The position numbers and the translations under genes are program-made. A stretch of DNA of 64,000 nucleotides, taken from assembly GCF_014649375.1 (NCBI RefSeq), contig NZ_BMSX01000006.1, positions 124,001 to 188,000 on the forward strand. The letters run 5' to 3'. This document shows, piece by piece, positions 30,235 through 38,846 of the stretch (its first letter is position 1; each line of letters starts with the position of its first letter). The notes beneath the pieces were generated by a model. It worked only from the letters and a program-made list of their open reading frames with translations, did no database searches and was not told where the DNA came from. Source of the stretch: Streptomyces aurantiogriseus. GTDB taxonomy: Bacteria; Actinomycetota; Actinomycetes; Streptomycetales; Streptomycetaceae.

Positions 30235-31401
30235 TCAGTCCCGCGCCAGCCCGAACCGCGCCATCAGTCCCGGCGATCCCTTGTCGTCCGCCGCCACCGC
30301 CGCCGCGCCCGCCGTCACCGTCTCGTACACCGACAGGATGTCCGCGCCGACGGTCGACCAGTCGAAGCGGCGTACATGGGCGCTGCCGCGTTCCCGCAGC
30401 TCGGCCCGGCGCGCGGGGTCCCCGAGGAGCCGTACCGCCGCCTCCGCCAGGGCGTCGGCGTCCTCGTTGGCGAAGAGTTCGCCCGCCGCTCCCTGATCCA
30501 GGACCTGAGCGAAGGCGTCCAGGTCGGAGGCGAGGACCGGGGCTCCGGCGGACATGGCCTCGACCAGGATGATGCCGAAGCTCTCGCCGCCGGTGTTGGG
30601 GGCGACGTACAGGTCGACGCTGCGCAGGAAGCGGGCCTTGTCCTCGTCGCTGACCATGCCGAGGAACTCCACGCGCGGGCGCAGCTCCTTCGGCAGGTTC
30701 TCGACGGCCTCCTTCTCGTCGCCGCGGCCGGCGACCAGCAGGCGCGCGTCCGGACGCTCGGCGAAGATCTTCGGCAGGGCCCGCATCAGCACGGGCAGGC
30801 CCTTGCGGGGCTCGTCGATGCGGCCGACGAAGCCGATCGTCTCGCCCTGCCACTCGGGCTTGGGCTCGGCCTGGGCGAAGAAGTCGACGTCGACACCGTT
30901 GGGGATGACCACCGCGTCCCCGCCGAGGTGCTCCACGAGGGTCCGGCGGGCGTACTCGCTGACCGCGATGCGCGCGCTGATCTTCTCCAGGGCGGCCTGG
31001 AGGATCGAGTACGCGGCGATCATGGCACGCGAGCGCGGGTTGGACGTGTGGAAGGTCGCCACGATCGGACCCTGCGCCGCCCAGCAGGCCAGCAGGCCGA
31101 GCGACGGTGACGTCGGTTCGTGGATGTGGATCACGTCGAACTTGCCGTCATGCAGCCAGCGGCGCACCCGCGCGGCGCTCAGGAAACCGAAGTTCAGCCG
31201 GGCCACCGAGCCGTTGTACGGCACCGGGACCGCGCGGCCCGCCGAGACGACGTACGGCGGGAGTGGGGTGTCGTCGTCGGCGGGGGCGAGGACGGACACC
31301 TCGTGGCCGAGCCGGATGAAGTACTCGGCGAGGTCGCGGATGTGGAACTGGACGCCGCCCGGCACGTCCCAGGAGTACGGGCACACGATGCCGATTCTCA
31401 C
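30235..31401 (-). CDS. pimA: Phosphatidylinositol alpha-mannosyltransferase (PimA-like, GT4)
   Basis: Transfers the first mannose from GDP-mannose to phosphatidylinositol on the cytoplasmic membrane face. 388 residues, GTG start. The N-terminal Rossmann half contains [18 protein letters not shown] and [10 protein letters not shown]; the C-terminal half has the donor-binding [11 protein letters not shown] and the EX7E motif in [15 protein letters not shown]. Its start overlaps the stop of the acyltransferase gene (GTGA), making a pgsA-acyltransferase-pimA operon like the mycobacterial one. Confidence 0.92.
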   Translation of the reverse strand: MRIGIVCPYSWDVPGGVQFHIRDLAEYFIRLGHEVSVLAPADDDTPLPPYVVSAGRAVPVPYNGSVARLNFGFLSAARVRRWLHDGKFDVIHIHEPTSPSLGLLACWAAQGPIVATFHTSNPRSRAMIAAYSILQAALEKISARIAVSEYARRTLVEHLGGDAVVIPNGVDVDFFAQAEPKPEWQGETIGFVGRIDEPRKGLPVLMRALPKIFAERPDARLLVAGRGDEKEAVENLPKELRPRVEFLGMVSDEDKARFLRSVDLYVAPNTGGESFGIILVEAMSAGAPVLASDLDAFAQVLDQGAAGELFANEDADALAEAAVRLLGDPARRAELRERGSAHVRRFDWSTVGADILSVYETVTAGAAAVAADDKGSPGLMARFGLARD

Positions 31402-32315
31402 GTCCGGTCCCCGTCCGACGGGCGGGGTTCCAGGTCCGCCAGCCAAAGCCGCTGCAGCATGTGCCAGTCCTCCGGGTGGTGGGCGATGCCTGTGGCGAAG
31501 GCGTCCGCCAGCGCCTGTGTCATGACAGACGTCTTCTCGGCCCGGGTACCTGTCCCGGGTACCTCGATCGGGGGATGGACGCGGCCCCGCATGACCGGCG
31601 AGTCGTCGTACCAGAGCGTGACGGGGAGCAGCAGCGCGCCGGTCTGCTGGGCGAGCAGGGCCGGTCCCGCGGGCATCCGGGCGGTGTCGCCGAAGAAGTC
31701 GACCTGGACGCCGGACGCGGACAGGTCGCGGTCGGCGACCAGGCAGACCAGGCCGCCGTCGCGCAGCCGCCGGGCCAGGGTGCCGAAGGCGGAGCCGCCG
31801 CTGTGCGGCAGGACCTCCATGCCGAGGCCCTCGCGGTAGGCGACGAAGCGGTCGTAGAGGCTCTCGGGCTTGAGGCGCTCGGCGACGGTGGTGAACGGGG
31901 TCCGCAGTTCGGTGGTGACCCAGGCGCCGGCCAGGTCCCAGTTGGCCAGGTGCGGCAGCGCGAGGACGACGCCCTGGCCGGCGGCGAGCCCGTCGGTCAG
32001 GTAGTGCAGGTCCTTCGCGTCGAAACCGTCCTTGATGCGCTCGGGGCTCCAGGCCGGCAGCCGGAAGGACTCCATCCAGTAGCGCAGGTAGGAGCGCATG
32101 CCCGCGCGCGAGAGCTCGGCCAGGCGCTCGGGGCTCGCGTCGGGCACCACGCGCGCGTAGTTGCTCTCGAGGCGCTGCACGCCCTTGCCGTGCTGCTTCC
32201 AGGCGAGGTCGGCGATGGTGCGGCCGAGGCGTACCGCCACGGGTTCGGGGAGCCTCTTGACGGTGCTCCAGCCGAGGCCGTACAGGGCGTCGGTCACCTG
32301 GTCCCGGGCGTTCAC
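31398..32315 (-). CDS. Phosphatidylinositol mannoside acyltransferase (HtrB/LpxL-like)
   Basis: 305 residues, GTG start overlapping the pgsA stop. It belongs to the lauroyl/myristoyl acyltransferase superfamily, with the catalytic HX4D as ALPHLANWD and downstream GGSAFGTLARRLRDGGLVCLVADRDLS and DTARMPAGPALLAQQTG. In mycobacteria the equivalent gene (PatA/Rv2611c) between pgsA and pimA acylates PIM mannose. Substrate assignment follows from this conserved context. Confidence 0.88.
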   Translation of the reverse strand: MNARDQVTDALYGLGWSTVKRLPEPVAVRLGRTIADLAWKQHGKGVQRLESNYARVVPDASPERLAELSRAGMRSYLRYWMESFRLPAWSPERIKDGFDAKDLHYLTDGLAAGQGVVLALPHLANWDLAGAWVTTELRTPFTTVAERLKPESLYDRFVAYREGLGMEVLPHSGGSAFGTLARRLRDGGLVCLVADRDLSASGVQVDFFGDTARMPAGPALLAQQTGALLLPVTLWYDDSPVMRGRVHPPIEVPGTGTRAEKTSVMTQALADAFATGIAHHPEDWHMLQRLWLADLEPRPSDGDRT

Positions 32316-32983
32316 TTGGCCGCCTCACGCCCCTCGGTCTCCTGCGCGGCCCTTGCCTCGGCCTCCGCCGACTCGCGCCGGACGGTGACGACCCGCTGGA
32401 TCAGCGTGACCAGGCTGCCGACGGCGACGATCCACAGGGCGACCGGCAGCAGGTACTGGATGCCGGGGACACCGAAGGTGTGCAGGCCGGCGAGCCCGGC
32501 CGCGACCAGCGAGACCACCAGCCGCTCGGCCCGCTCGACGAGCCCGTTGACGGCGACGGGCAGCCCGATCGACTCACCGCGCGCCTTGGTGTACGACACC
32601 ACCTGGCCGCTGGCCAGGCAGAAGATCGAGACGGCGCACAGGACGTTGTCGTCGCCGCCGCCGGCGTACCAGAGGGCGAAGCCGCCGAAGATCGCGCTGT
32701 CGGCGACCCGGTCGAGCGTGGAGTCCAGGAAGGCGCCCCAGCGGCTGGAGCGGCCGAGCTGGCGGGCCATGTTGCCGTCGACGAGGTCGGAGAAGACGAA
32801 CAGGGTGATCACGACCGTCCCCCAGAAGAACTCGCCCCTGGGGTAGAAGACCAACGCGCCCGCGACCACGCCGGCGGTGCCGATCAGCGTGACCATGTCG
32901 GGGCTCACGCCCCGGCGGATGAGAAACGCGGCGAACGGTGTGAGGACACGCGTGAAGAATGCACGCGCGTACTTGTTCAGCAT
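32312..32983 (-). CDS. pgsA: Phosphatidylinositol phosphate synthase (CDP-alcohol phosphatidyltransferase)
   Basis: Couples CDP-diacylglycerol with inositol phosphate, giving the PI precursor of PIMs. 223 residues, about six membrane helices. The complete CDP-alcohol signature is present as DLVDGNMAR followed by GRSSRWGAFLDSTLD (D-x2-D-G-x2-A-R ... G-x3-D-x3-D). The ATG giving MLNKYARAFFTRV is chosen over a longer frame whose extension lacks helices. It is the first gene of the PIM operon; 305 bases separate its start from EF-G2 on plus, with no gene between. Confidence 0.92.
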   Translation of the reverse strand: MLNKYARAFFTRVLTPFAAFLIRRGVSPDMVTLIGTAGVVAGALVFYPRGEFFWGTVVITLFVFSDLVDGNMARQLGRSSRWGAFLDSTLDRVADSAIFGGFALWYAGGGDDNVLCAVSIFCLASGQVVSYTKARGESIGLPVAVNGLVERAERLVVSLVAAGLAGLHTFGVPGIQYLLPVALWIVAVGSLVTLIQRVVTVRRESAEAEARAAQETEGREAAK

Positions 32984-33288
32984 GGCCTTCCCGACGGTCG
33001 GTGTGGCCGCGCGGCCCTGGTGGCCACCGGCTGGCCCATCGTAGCCACGCGCGCGCGTGTGCGACTGCCGGGCACCCGACCCCTGTGTCACGGCCTGACG
33101 GCTTCCGGGTCACGGCCCGGTCGCGCCCTGCCACCCACGGCTCCATGGCCTCGTCGCGTCCTTCGTATGGACGCACCGTGACGGGAGTGGAAAGCTCGAA
33201 GAACCGCGGGCGTCGCCGGAGCCGCCACCGCACGCGGAGCCGCCGTGTCCGCGCCCCCGATGACCTCACCGTGCACGGGAGGCAAGAA

Positions 33289-35484
33289 ATGGGCGACAAG
33301 GCGAATGCACACCCCGGAGCCGCCGGCAGGGCTACGGCGGCCGACCACCCCGCGTCCGTACGGAATGTGGTGCTGGTCGGCCACAGCGGATCGGGCAAGA
33401 CGACTCTGGTGGAGGCTCTCGCGCTGACCGCGGGAGCGGTGAACCGGGCGGGCCGCGTGGAGGACGGCGGCACCGTCTCCGACTACGACGAGATCGAGCA
33501 CCGCCAGCAACGCTCGGTGCAGCTCTCCCTGGTGCCCGTCGACTGGGACGGCATCAAGATCAACCTTCTCGACACCCCCGGATACGCGGACTTCGTCGGG
33601 GAGCTCCGGGCCGGTCTGCGCGCGGCGGACGCGGCCCTCTTCGTCGTCTCGGCCTCGGACGGCGTGGACGGCTCGACGCGCATGGTGTGGGAGGAGTGCG
33701 CGGCCGTCGGCATGCCGCGCGCGATCGTCGTCACGCACCTGGAGGCCGCGCGCGCCGACTTCGAGGAGATGACCCGGGTCTGCGCGGAGGCCTTCGGCCG
33801 CGACGACCCCGACGCCGTGCTCCCGCTGTACCTGCCGCTGCACGGCCCGCAGGCACCGGACGGGCACGCGCCCGTGACCGGGCTGATCGGGCTGCTGTCG
33901 CAGAAGCTGTTCGACTACTCCACCGGGGAGCGCAAGGAGTCCGAGCCGGGCGAGGACCAGCTGCCGCTGATCGAGGAGGCCCGCAACCGGCTGATCGAGG
34001 GGATCATCGCCGAGAGCGAGGACGAGACCCTCATGGACCGCTACCTCGGCGGTGAGCAGATCGACGTCAAGACGCTGATCGAGGACCTGGAGCGGGCCGT
34101 GGCGCGCGGCACCTTCTTCCCCGTCCTGGCCGCCGCACCCGCGGCCGACGGCGCCCGGCAGGGCATCGGAACGGTCGAGCTGCTCGAACTGGTCACCCGG
34201 GGCTTCCCGACGCCCCTGGAGCGCGAGGCGCCCACCGTCACCACGGTCGACGGCAAGCCGCGCGAGCTGAAGCTGTGCGATCCGAACGGGCCGCTGGTCG
34301 CGGAGGTCGTGAAGACGTCCTCCGACCCCTACGTCGGCCGCGTCTCGCTCGTCCGCGTCTTCTCCGGCACCCTGCGCCCCGACGAGACCGTCCACGTCTC
34401 CGGGCACGGTCTGGAGGACCGCGGGCACGAGGACCACGACGTCGACGAACGCGTCGGCGCCCTCTCCGCGCCCTTCGGCAAACAGCAGCGCGCGCTGACG
34501 CACTGCATCGCGGGCGACCTCGCGTGTGTGGCGAAGCTGAACCGCGCGGAGACCGGCGACACCCTGTCCGCCAAGGACGATCCGCTTCTGATGGAGCCCT
34601 GGCAGATGCCCGACCCGCTGCTGCCCCTGGCCATCCAGGCGCACAGCAAGGCCGACGAGGACAAGCTCTCGCAGGGCCTGTCCCGGCTGGTCGCCGAGGA
34701 CCCGACGATGCGGCTCGAACAGAACCAGCAGACCCACCAGGTGGTCCTGTGGTGCCTGGGCGAGGCGCACGCGGACGTCGCCCTGGAGCGTCTGCGCAGC
34801 CGCTACGGCGTCCAGGTCGACGTTGTCCCGCACAAGGTCTCCCTGCGGGAGACGTTCGCCGCCAAGTCCTCGGGACGCGGCCGGCACGTCAAGCAGTCCG
34901 GCGGGCACGGCCAGTACGCCATCTGCGAGATCGAGGTGGAGCCGCTGCCGGGCGGTTCGGGCATCGAGTTCGTGGACAAGGTCGTCGGCGGCGCGGTGCC
35001 GCGCCAGTTCATCCCGTCCGTCGAGAAGGGCGTACGGGCGCAGGCGGCCAAGGGCGTCGCGGCCGGGCATCCGCTGGTGGACGTGCGGATCACGCTCCTC
35101 GACGGCAAGGCGCACTCGGTGGACTCCTCGGACGCCGCGTTCCAGACGGCCGGCGCGCTGGCGCTGCGGGAGGCCGCGGCCGACGCGAAGATCCATCTGC
35201 TGGAGCCGGTGGCCGAGGTGACCGTGCTGGTCGGCGACGAGTACGTGGGCGCCGTGATGAGCGACCTGTCGGGTCGGCGCGGCCGGGTGCTCGGCACCGA
35301 GCAGGCGGGCGGCGGACGCACACTCGTACGGGCCGAGGTGCCCGAGATCGAGATCGGCCGGTACGCGATCGACCTGCGTTCCCTCTCGCACGGCACGGCC
35401 CGTTTCCACCGCGTCTACGCCCGGCACGAGCCGATGCCGGTTCAGGTCGCCGAGCGGATCCGTCAACAGGAGCAGGACGGATAG
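33289..35484 (+). CDS. Elongation factor G-like protein EF-G2
   Basis: 731 residues, ATG with GGGAGG 7 bases upstream. The GTPase domain has P-loop GHSGSGKTTL, a G2/switch region, and G3 as LLDTPGYADF. The G4 position reads THLE where canonical EF-G has NKMD, so nucleotide specificity or hydrolysis may be altered. Domains II to V follow, with KQSGGHGQYAICEIEVEPL and the domain V end ATM-like segment DLSGRRGRVLG. EF-G2 paralogues are conserved in actinobacteria (mycobacterial FusA2) and do not replace EF-G; their role is unsettled. Confidence 0.9.
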   Translation: MGDKANAHPGAAGRATAADHPASVRNVVLVGHSGSGKTTLVEALALTAGAVNRAGRVEDGGTVSDYDEIEHRQQRSVQLSLVPVDWDGIKINLLDTPGYADFVGELRAGLRAADAALFVVSASDGVDGSTRMVWEECAAVGMPRAIVVTHLEAARADFEEMTRVCAEAFGRDDPDAVLPLYLPLHGPQAPDGHAPVTGLIGLLSQKLFDYSTGERKESEPGEDQLPLIEEARNRLIEGIIAESEDETLMDRYLGGEQIDVKTLIEDLERAVARGTFFPVLAAAPAADGARQGIGTVELLELVTRGFPTPLEREAPTVTTVDGKPRELKLCDPNGPLVAEVVKTSSDPYVGRVSLVRVFSGTLRPDETVHVSGHGLEDRGHEDHDVDERVGALSAPFGKQQRALTHCIAGDLACVAKLNRAETGDTLSAKDDPLLMEPWQMPDPLLPLAIQAHSKADEDKLSQGLSRLVAEDPTMRLEQNQQTHQVVLWCLGEAHADVALERLRSRYGVQVDVVPHKVSLRETFAAKSSGRGRHVKQSGGHGQYAICEIEVEPLPGGSGIEFVDKVVGGAVPRQFIPSVEKGVRAQAAKGVAAGHPLVDVRITLLDGKAHSVDSSDAAFQTAGALALREAAADAKIHLLEPVAEVTVLVGDEYVGAVMSDLSGRRGRVLGTEQAGGGRTLVRAEVPEIEIGRYAIDLRSLSHGTARFHRVYARHEPMPVQVAERIRQQEQDG

Positions 35485-35671
35485 GGGTTGAGACAGGGCC
35501 GCTCTCAAGTGGCCCGTGTGGAACGTGTTCCTCCGATTCGGCGGGCGGCTTCGGCCGTCCGCCGACGGATGTCGGTGCCTGCGGATACGCTGATGACCTG
35601 ATCAACAGGTGTGCGGAGTACGGAAGTCGGGAAGGCCGCAGAAGCGAGAGCGGCTGCGATCGGGGGCGGGA

Positions 35672-37333
35672 ATGACCGTTGACAGCGGTTACGCGGACAT
35701 CTTCGGACCACAGGTGCCGCAGACGGGCGACGGAGGGCAGACGGCGACCTTCGCGCTGGCCTCGGCGGCCTATCGGGACAACCCCGTCGAGGACATCAAG
35801 AAGGCCGACAACGAGTGGCACCAGTCGACGGTCAACACCGGCCGCAGCTGGGCGAAGATCTTCCGGCCCAACCTCGGCGAGGCGTTCTCCCAGGCGGTGA
35901 TCGACCGCATGCTGGGCGTCGGCCGCAAGCCGCTCATCCAGTCGTTCGGCACCGAGCCGCAGGTGATAGTCGAGCACTGCCTGGCGGCGAACCGCATCCG
36001 CCGCGAGCGCGACAAGAAGCTCACCGGCGTCATGGTCCTGTGCGGCCTGCTCTTCCTCCCCGGGCTCCTGGTCTGGCTGCTGGTCTTCCAACTCCGGGCC
36101 ACCATGGCGAAGCAGGCCGACAAGCGGGTCTCCGGGCTGGCCACCGGCCTGCTCGTCGCGGTCGGCGCCCTCGCCGTGATCTTCCTCCTCCGCATGCCCT
36201 TCGGTGGCTTGTGGGGGTGGTACGCGCGCGGTGCGGTGATCGCCCCCGTGGTCGGCTGGTTCCTCGCCAAGCGGATCTGCGAGAACACCGCGAAGGACCT
36301 CCGCGAGCGCTGGGACAGCCTGCTCTCCGGCAGCAGCGTCGGCGCCAAGGTCCCCGAGGCGGTGCCGACCAGCCCCAACCAGACCGCCGCGGAGCAGCTG
36401 CGCCAGTCCCTGGCCCGCCTCAGCGCGGAGCAGCGGTCCAACTCCGTCTTCTACGCCGGCCCCAAGGGCATCCTCGGCATGGGCACCCGCTGGGGCGCCT
36501 GGCACCTCGCGGAGGAACTGGTCCCGACCGACCCCAACAAGGGCGTCCACGAGTTCCGCAGCTGGACGGTGATACGGGCCATCCACGACCAGCTGACCGT
36601 GCTCAACCGGCAGAGCCTGAAGACCGGCGGCTTCCCGCCCCCGACCGTACGGCACTGGATCGTCACGCCCGTCGGCGAGAACGCCACGGCGGTCGCCAGG
36701 CCCGAGGGCACGGACGTGGAGGCGTACCAGGTCAAGCCGAAGGCGATCGAGCAGATCTGCGACCAGCAGCAGTTCGGCGGCGGCGACCGGCACTACCTCG
36801 GGGTGCAGTGGCCGCTCTGGGACGGCCAGTTGATCATCACCATGCTGATCACCGTGACCGTGCTCCACGAGACGCTGCGCATCGAGGTCACCGGACACGC
36901 GCTCGGTCCCGTGAACGGCCTGTTCACCAGCAAGCCCGAGGCCCCCAGCAAGGAGGTCGCCAAGACCGTCCGCTTCTGGGAGACCCGGACGATCAAACTT
37001 CCGCTGGTCACCGCCGACGAGGTGGTACGCCTTGCCGCACGCGCCACGATCAGCTGGTACCCGCCGCTGCTGAAGTGGCTCGGCGGTTCCATCGGCCTGC
37101 CGGAGCCGTTCGGTCTGCGGCACGCCTGGGCCGACCAGCCGTGGCGGCACCGCTTCATGGCCGACGACGCCCTGCGCGCTGCCGCACCGGTGCTGCGGGT
37201 GGTGCACACGGCCGCGCTGCGGGTCCTCAAGGAGCACGACGTGGACGTCGAGAAGTTCAGCTCCCGGTCGTCGGTGCTGAGCGGGGCGATCCAGGATCTG
37301 TCACCCCGGAAGGCCGACACCTACGACGCGTGA
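35672..37333 (+). CDS. Large conserved membrane protein of unknown function
   Basis: 553 residues, ATG preceded by GGGGGCGGG. Not assigned to a family. N-terminal 110 residues are soluble (DNEWHQSTVNTGRSWAKIFR, IVEHCLAANRIRRERDKK). Three membrane segments lie at about 112-132, 148-164 and 172-188. A central soluble region begins TAAEQLRQSLARLSAEQRSN with a WGAWHLAEELV stretch. A fourth hydrophobic segment near 390-403 follows (LIITMLITVTVLHETL). The C-terminus is mixed helical. A palindrome ACCTG-ATCAA-CAGGT lies 62 bases before the start. It may be an actinomycete-specific envelope protein. Confidence 0.82.
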   Translation: MTVDSGYADIFGPQVPQTGDGGQTATFALASAAYRDNPVEDIKKADNEWHQSTVNTGRSWAKIFRPNLGEAFSQAVIDRMLGVGRKPLIQSFGTEPQVIVEHCLAANRIRRERDKKLTGVMVLCGLLFLPGLLVWLLVFQLRATMAKQADKRVSGLATGLLVAVGALAVIFLLRMPFGGLWGWYARGAVIAPVVGWFLAKRICENTAKDLRERWDSLLSGSSVGAKVPEAVPTSPNQTAAEQLRQSLARLSAEQRSNSVFYAGPKGILGMGTRWGAWHLAEELVPTDPNKGVHEFRSWTVIRAIHDQLTVLNRQSLKTGGFPPPTVRHWIVTPVGENATAVARPEGTDVEAYQVKPKAIEQICDQQQFGGGDRHYLGVQWPLWDGQLIITMLITVTVLHETLRIEVTGHALGPVNGLFTSKPEAPSKEVAKTVRFWETRTIKLPLVTADEVVRLAARATISWYPPLLKWLGGSIGLPEPFGLRHAWADQPWRHRFMADDALRAAAPVLRVVHTAALRVLKEHDVDVEKFSSRSSVLSGAIQDLSPRKADTYDA

Positions 37334-37386
37334 GCCCCGGACGGTGGGGCGGGTTGTGTACGCGTGGTCGGGATGACCGCTGTCCT

Positions 37387-37454
37387 GGGGGCTACCGCCC
37401 CCGGGCCCCCGCTTCGGCCCTCAACGGACCTCGTCCTCGATCGCCGGACGGGCT
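37387..37454 (+). repeat. Dispersed intergenic repeat, copy 2
   Basis: Second copy of the element at 30119-30187, same orientation: GGGGGCTACCGCCCCC, CCCCCGCTTCGGCCCT, CCTCGTCCTCGATCGCCGG. It occupies the space between the convergent ends of the membrane protein gene (37333) and the HIT gene (37478), and its GC hairpin could terminate either transcript. Confidence 0.75.
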
Positions 37455-37477
37455 GATCTTGCCGACCCCGGCGGTCA

Positions 37478-38026
37478 TCAGGCCGCCGGCCAAGCCTCCG
37501 CCAGCATCTTCCGCGTATCCGCCAGCAACTGCGGCAGCACGCGCGTGTGGCCGACCACCGGCATGAAGTTCGTGTCCCCGCCCCACCGCGGCACGATGTG
37601 CTGGTGCAGGTGGGCGGCGATACCCGCGCCCGCCACGGATCCCTGGTTCATGCCGATGTTGAAGCCCTGCGCGCCGGACGCGGTGCGCAGGGCGGTCATC
37701 GCCTGCTTGGTCAGCTCGGCGAGCTCCGCGGTCTCCGGCCCGGTCAGGTCGGTGTAGTCGGCGACGTGCCGGTAGGGCACGGTCATCAGGTGGCCGCCGT
37801 TGTACGGGTACAGGTTCAGCACGGCGTACACGTGCTCACCGCGCCGGACGATCAGCCCGTCCTCGTCGGACTTCGCCGGGATCGAGCAGAAGGGGCAGCC
37901 GTCTTCGGCCCCCGGGCCGGTCGGCTTGTTCTCGCCCTGGATGTAGGCCATCCGGTGGGGCGTCCACAGGCGCTGGAACGCGTCCTGCGTCCCCACTCCG
38001 ATCTGCTGCTCCGGCTCACTCGTCAT
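37478..38026 (-). CDS. HIT domain nucleotide hydrolase/phosphorylase
   Basis: 182 residues. The histidine-triad motif is HLHQHIVPRW, preceded by NIGMNQGSVAGAGI, typical of actinobacterial HIT proteins that act on dinucleoside polyphosphates (AP4A-phosphorylase type). An N-terminal zinc-type Cys pair is in CPFCSIP. The ATG giving MTSEPEQQIG is used; four residues upstream there is an alternative. The gene lies between thrS and the PIM operon, as in mycobacteria, where HIT, pgsA and thrS are neighbours. Confidence 0.92.
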   Translation of the reverse strand: MTSEPEQQIGVGTQDAFQRLWTPHRMAYIQGENKPTGPGAEDGCPFCSIPAKSDEDGLIVRRGEHVYAVLNLYPYNGGHLMTVPYRHVADYTDLTGPETAELAELTKQAMTALRTASGAQGFNIGMNQGSVAGAGIAAHLHQHIVPRWGGDTNFMPVVGHTRVLPQLLADTRKMLAEAWPAA

Positions 38027-38105
38027 GCAAGGCAGCATATGGCTTCGCCCGATCGCGGCGTGTCGGCGGGGTTACGGGAAAAGCGCCTCGGGCCAAGCTG
38101 AGCCG

Positions 38106-38774
38106 ATGACCGAAGACAGCCGCCTGCTGCGCTGGGAGCAGCGCACCGAGATGCCCCTCGCCCTGGCCTCGCTCGCCTTCCTCGCCGGGTACGCCGTCCA
38201 CGTCCTCGCCCCGGGCCTCCCGGACGGATGGCGGAGCCTGTGCCGTGCGGTGACGCTGTCCGCGTGGGCGCTGTTCGTCGTGGACTACGGGGTGCGCTGG
38301 CGGCTCAGCGGACAGCGCCTGGGCTTCGTACGCAGGCACTGGCTGGACACCCTGTTCGTGCTGCTGCCCCTGCTGCGCCCGCTCCGGGTCGTGCGGCTCT
38401 ACGAGGCCGTGCTGCGCCGGCACGGGGAGCCCCGTCTGTCGCTGTACGCGCGCGTGATCGTGTACGCGGGGGTGTCGACGCTGCTGCTCGGCTTCGCGGG
38501 CGCGCTCGCCGTCTACGACCAGGAACGCGGAGCGCCGGGCGCCGACATGCGCACCTTCGGGGACGCGGTCTGGTGGGCCTGCTCGACCCTCACCACCGTC
38601 GGCTACGGCGACGTCGTCCCGGTCACCCCGCTCGGCCGGACCATCGCGGTGGGCATGATGGCGTGCGGGCTGGCCCTGCTGGGCGCGGTCACCGGGTCGT
38701 TCTCGTCGTGGCTGATCCAGGTGTTCTCGCGGGAGGACACCTACCGGAACGAGGACGGGCCCCCGGGGAAGTGA
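38106..38774 (+). CDS. Two-pore-type voltage-gated-like potassium channel subunit
   Basis: 222 residues, ATG. About six hydrophobic segments; the pore loop is CSTLTTVGYGDVVPVTPLGR with the canonical selectivity filter TVGYGD. The S4-like segment RPLRVVRLYEAVLRRHG carries regularly spaced arginines, so voltage sensing is possible. It ends without an RCK domain. It is convergent with thrS and divergent from the HIT gene, with 79 bases between the starts. Confidence 0.9.
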   Translation: MTEDSRLLRWEQRTEMPLALASLAFLAGYAVHVLAPGLPDGWRSLCRAVTLSAWALFVVDYGVRWRLSGQRLGFVRRHWLDTLFVLLPLLRPLRVVRLYEAVLRRHGEPRLSLYARVIVYAGVSTLLLGFAGALAVYDQERGAPGADMRTFGDAVWWACSTLTTVGYGDVVPVTPLGRTIAVGMMACGLALLGAVTGSFSSWLIQVFSREDTYRNEDGPPGK

Positions 38775-38800
38775 CTCCCGAAGGCCCGTCGACAGCGGCC

Positions 38801-38846
38801 TCGGACCTGCGCGGTCTCAGACCTGCGCGGCCTCAGACCTGCGCCC
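38801..38846. repeat. 16-bp tandem repeat over the thrS 3' end
   Basis: Three adjacent copies, period 16: TCGGACCTGCGCGG, TCAGACCTGCGCGG, TCAGACCTGCGCCC (starts 38801, 38817, 38833). The last copy is the end of the thrS coding sequence, so the stop-codon region appears to have been duplicated outward. Confidence 0.8.
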
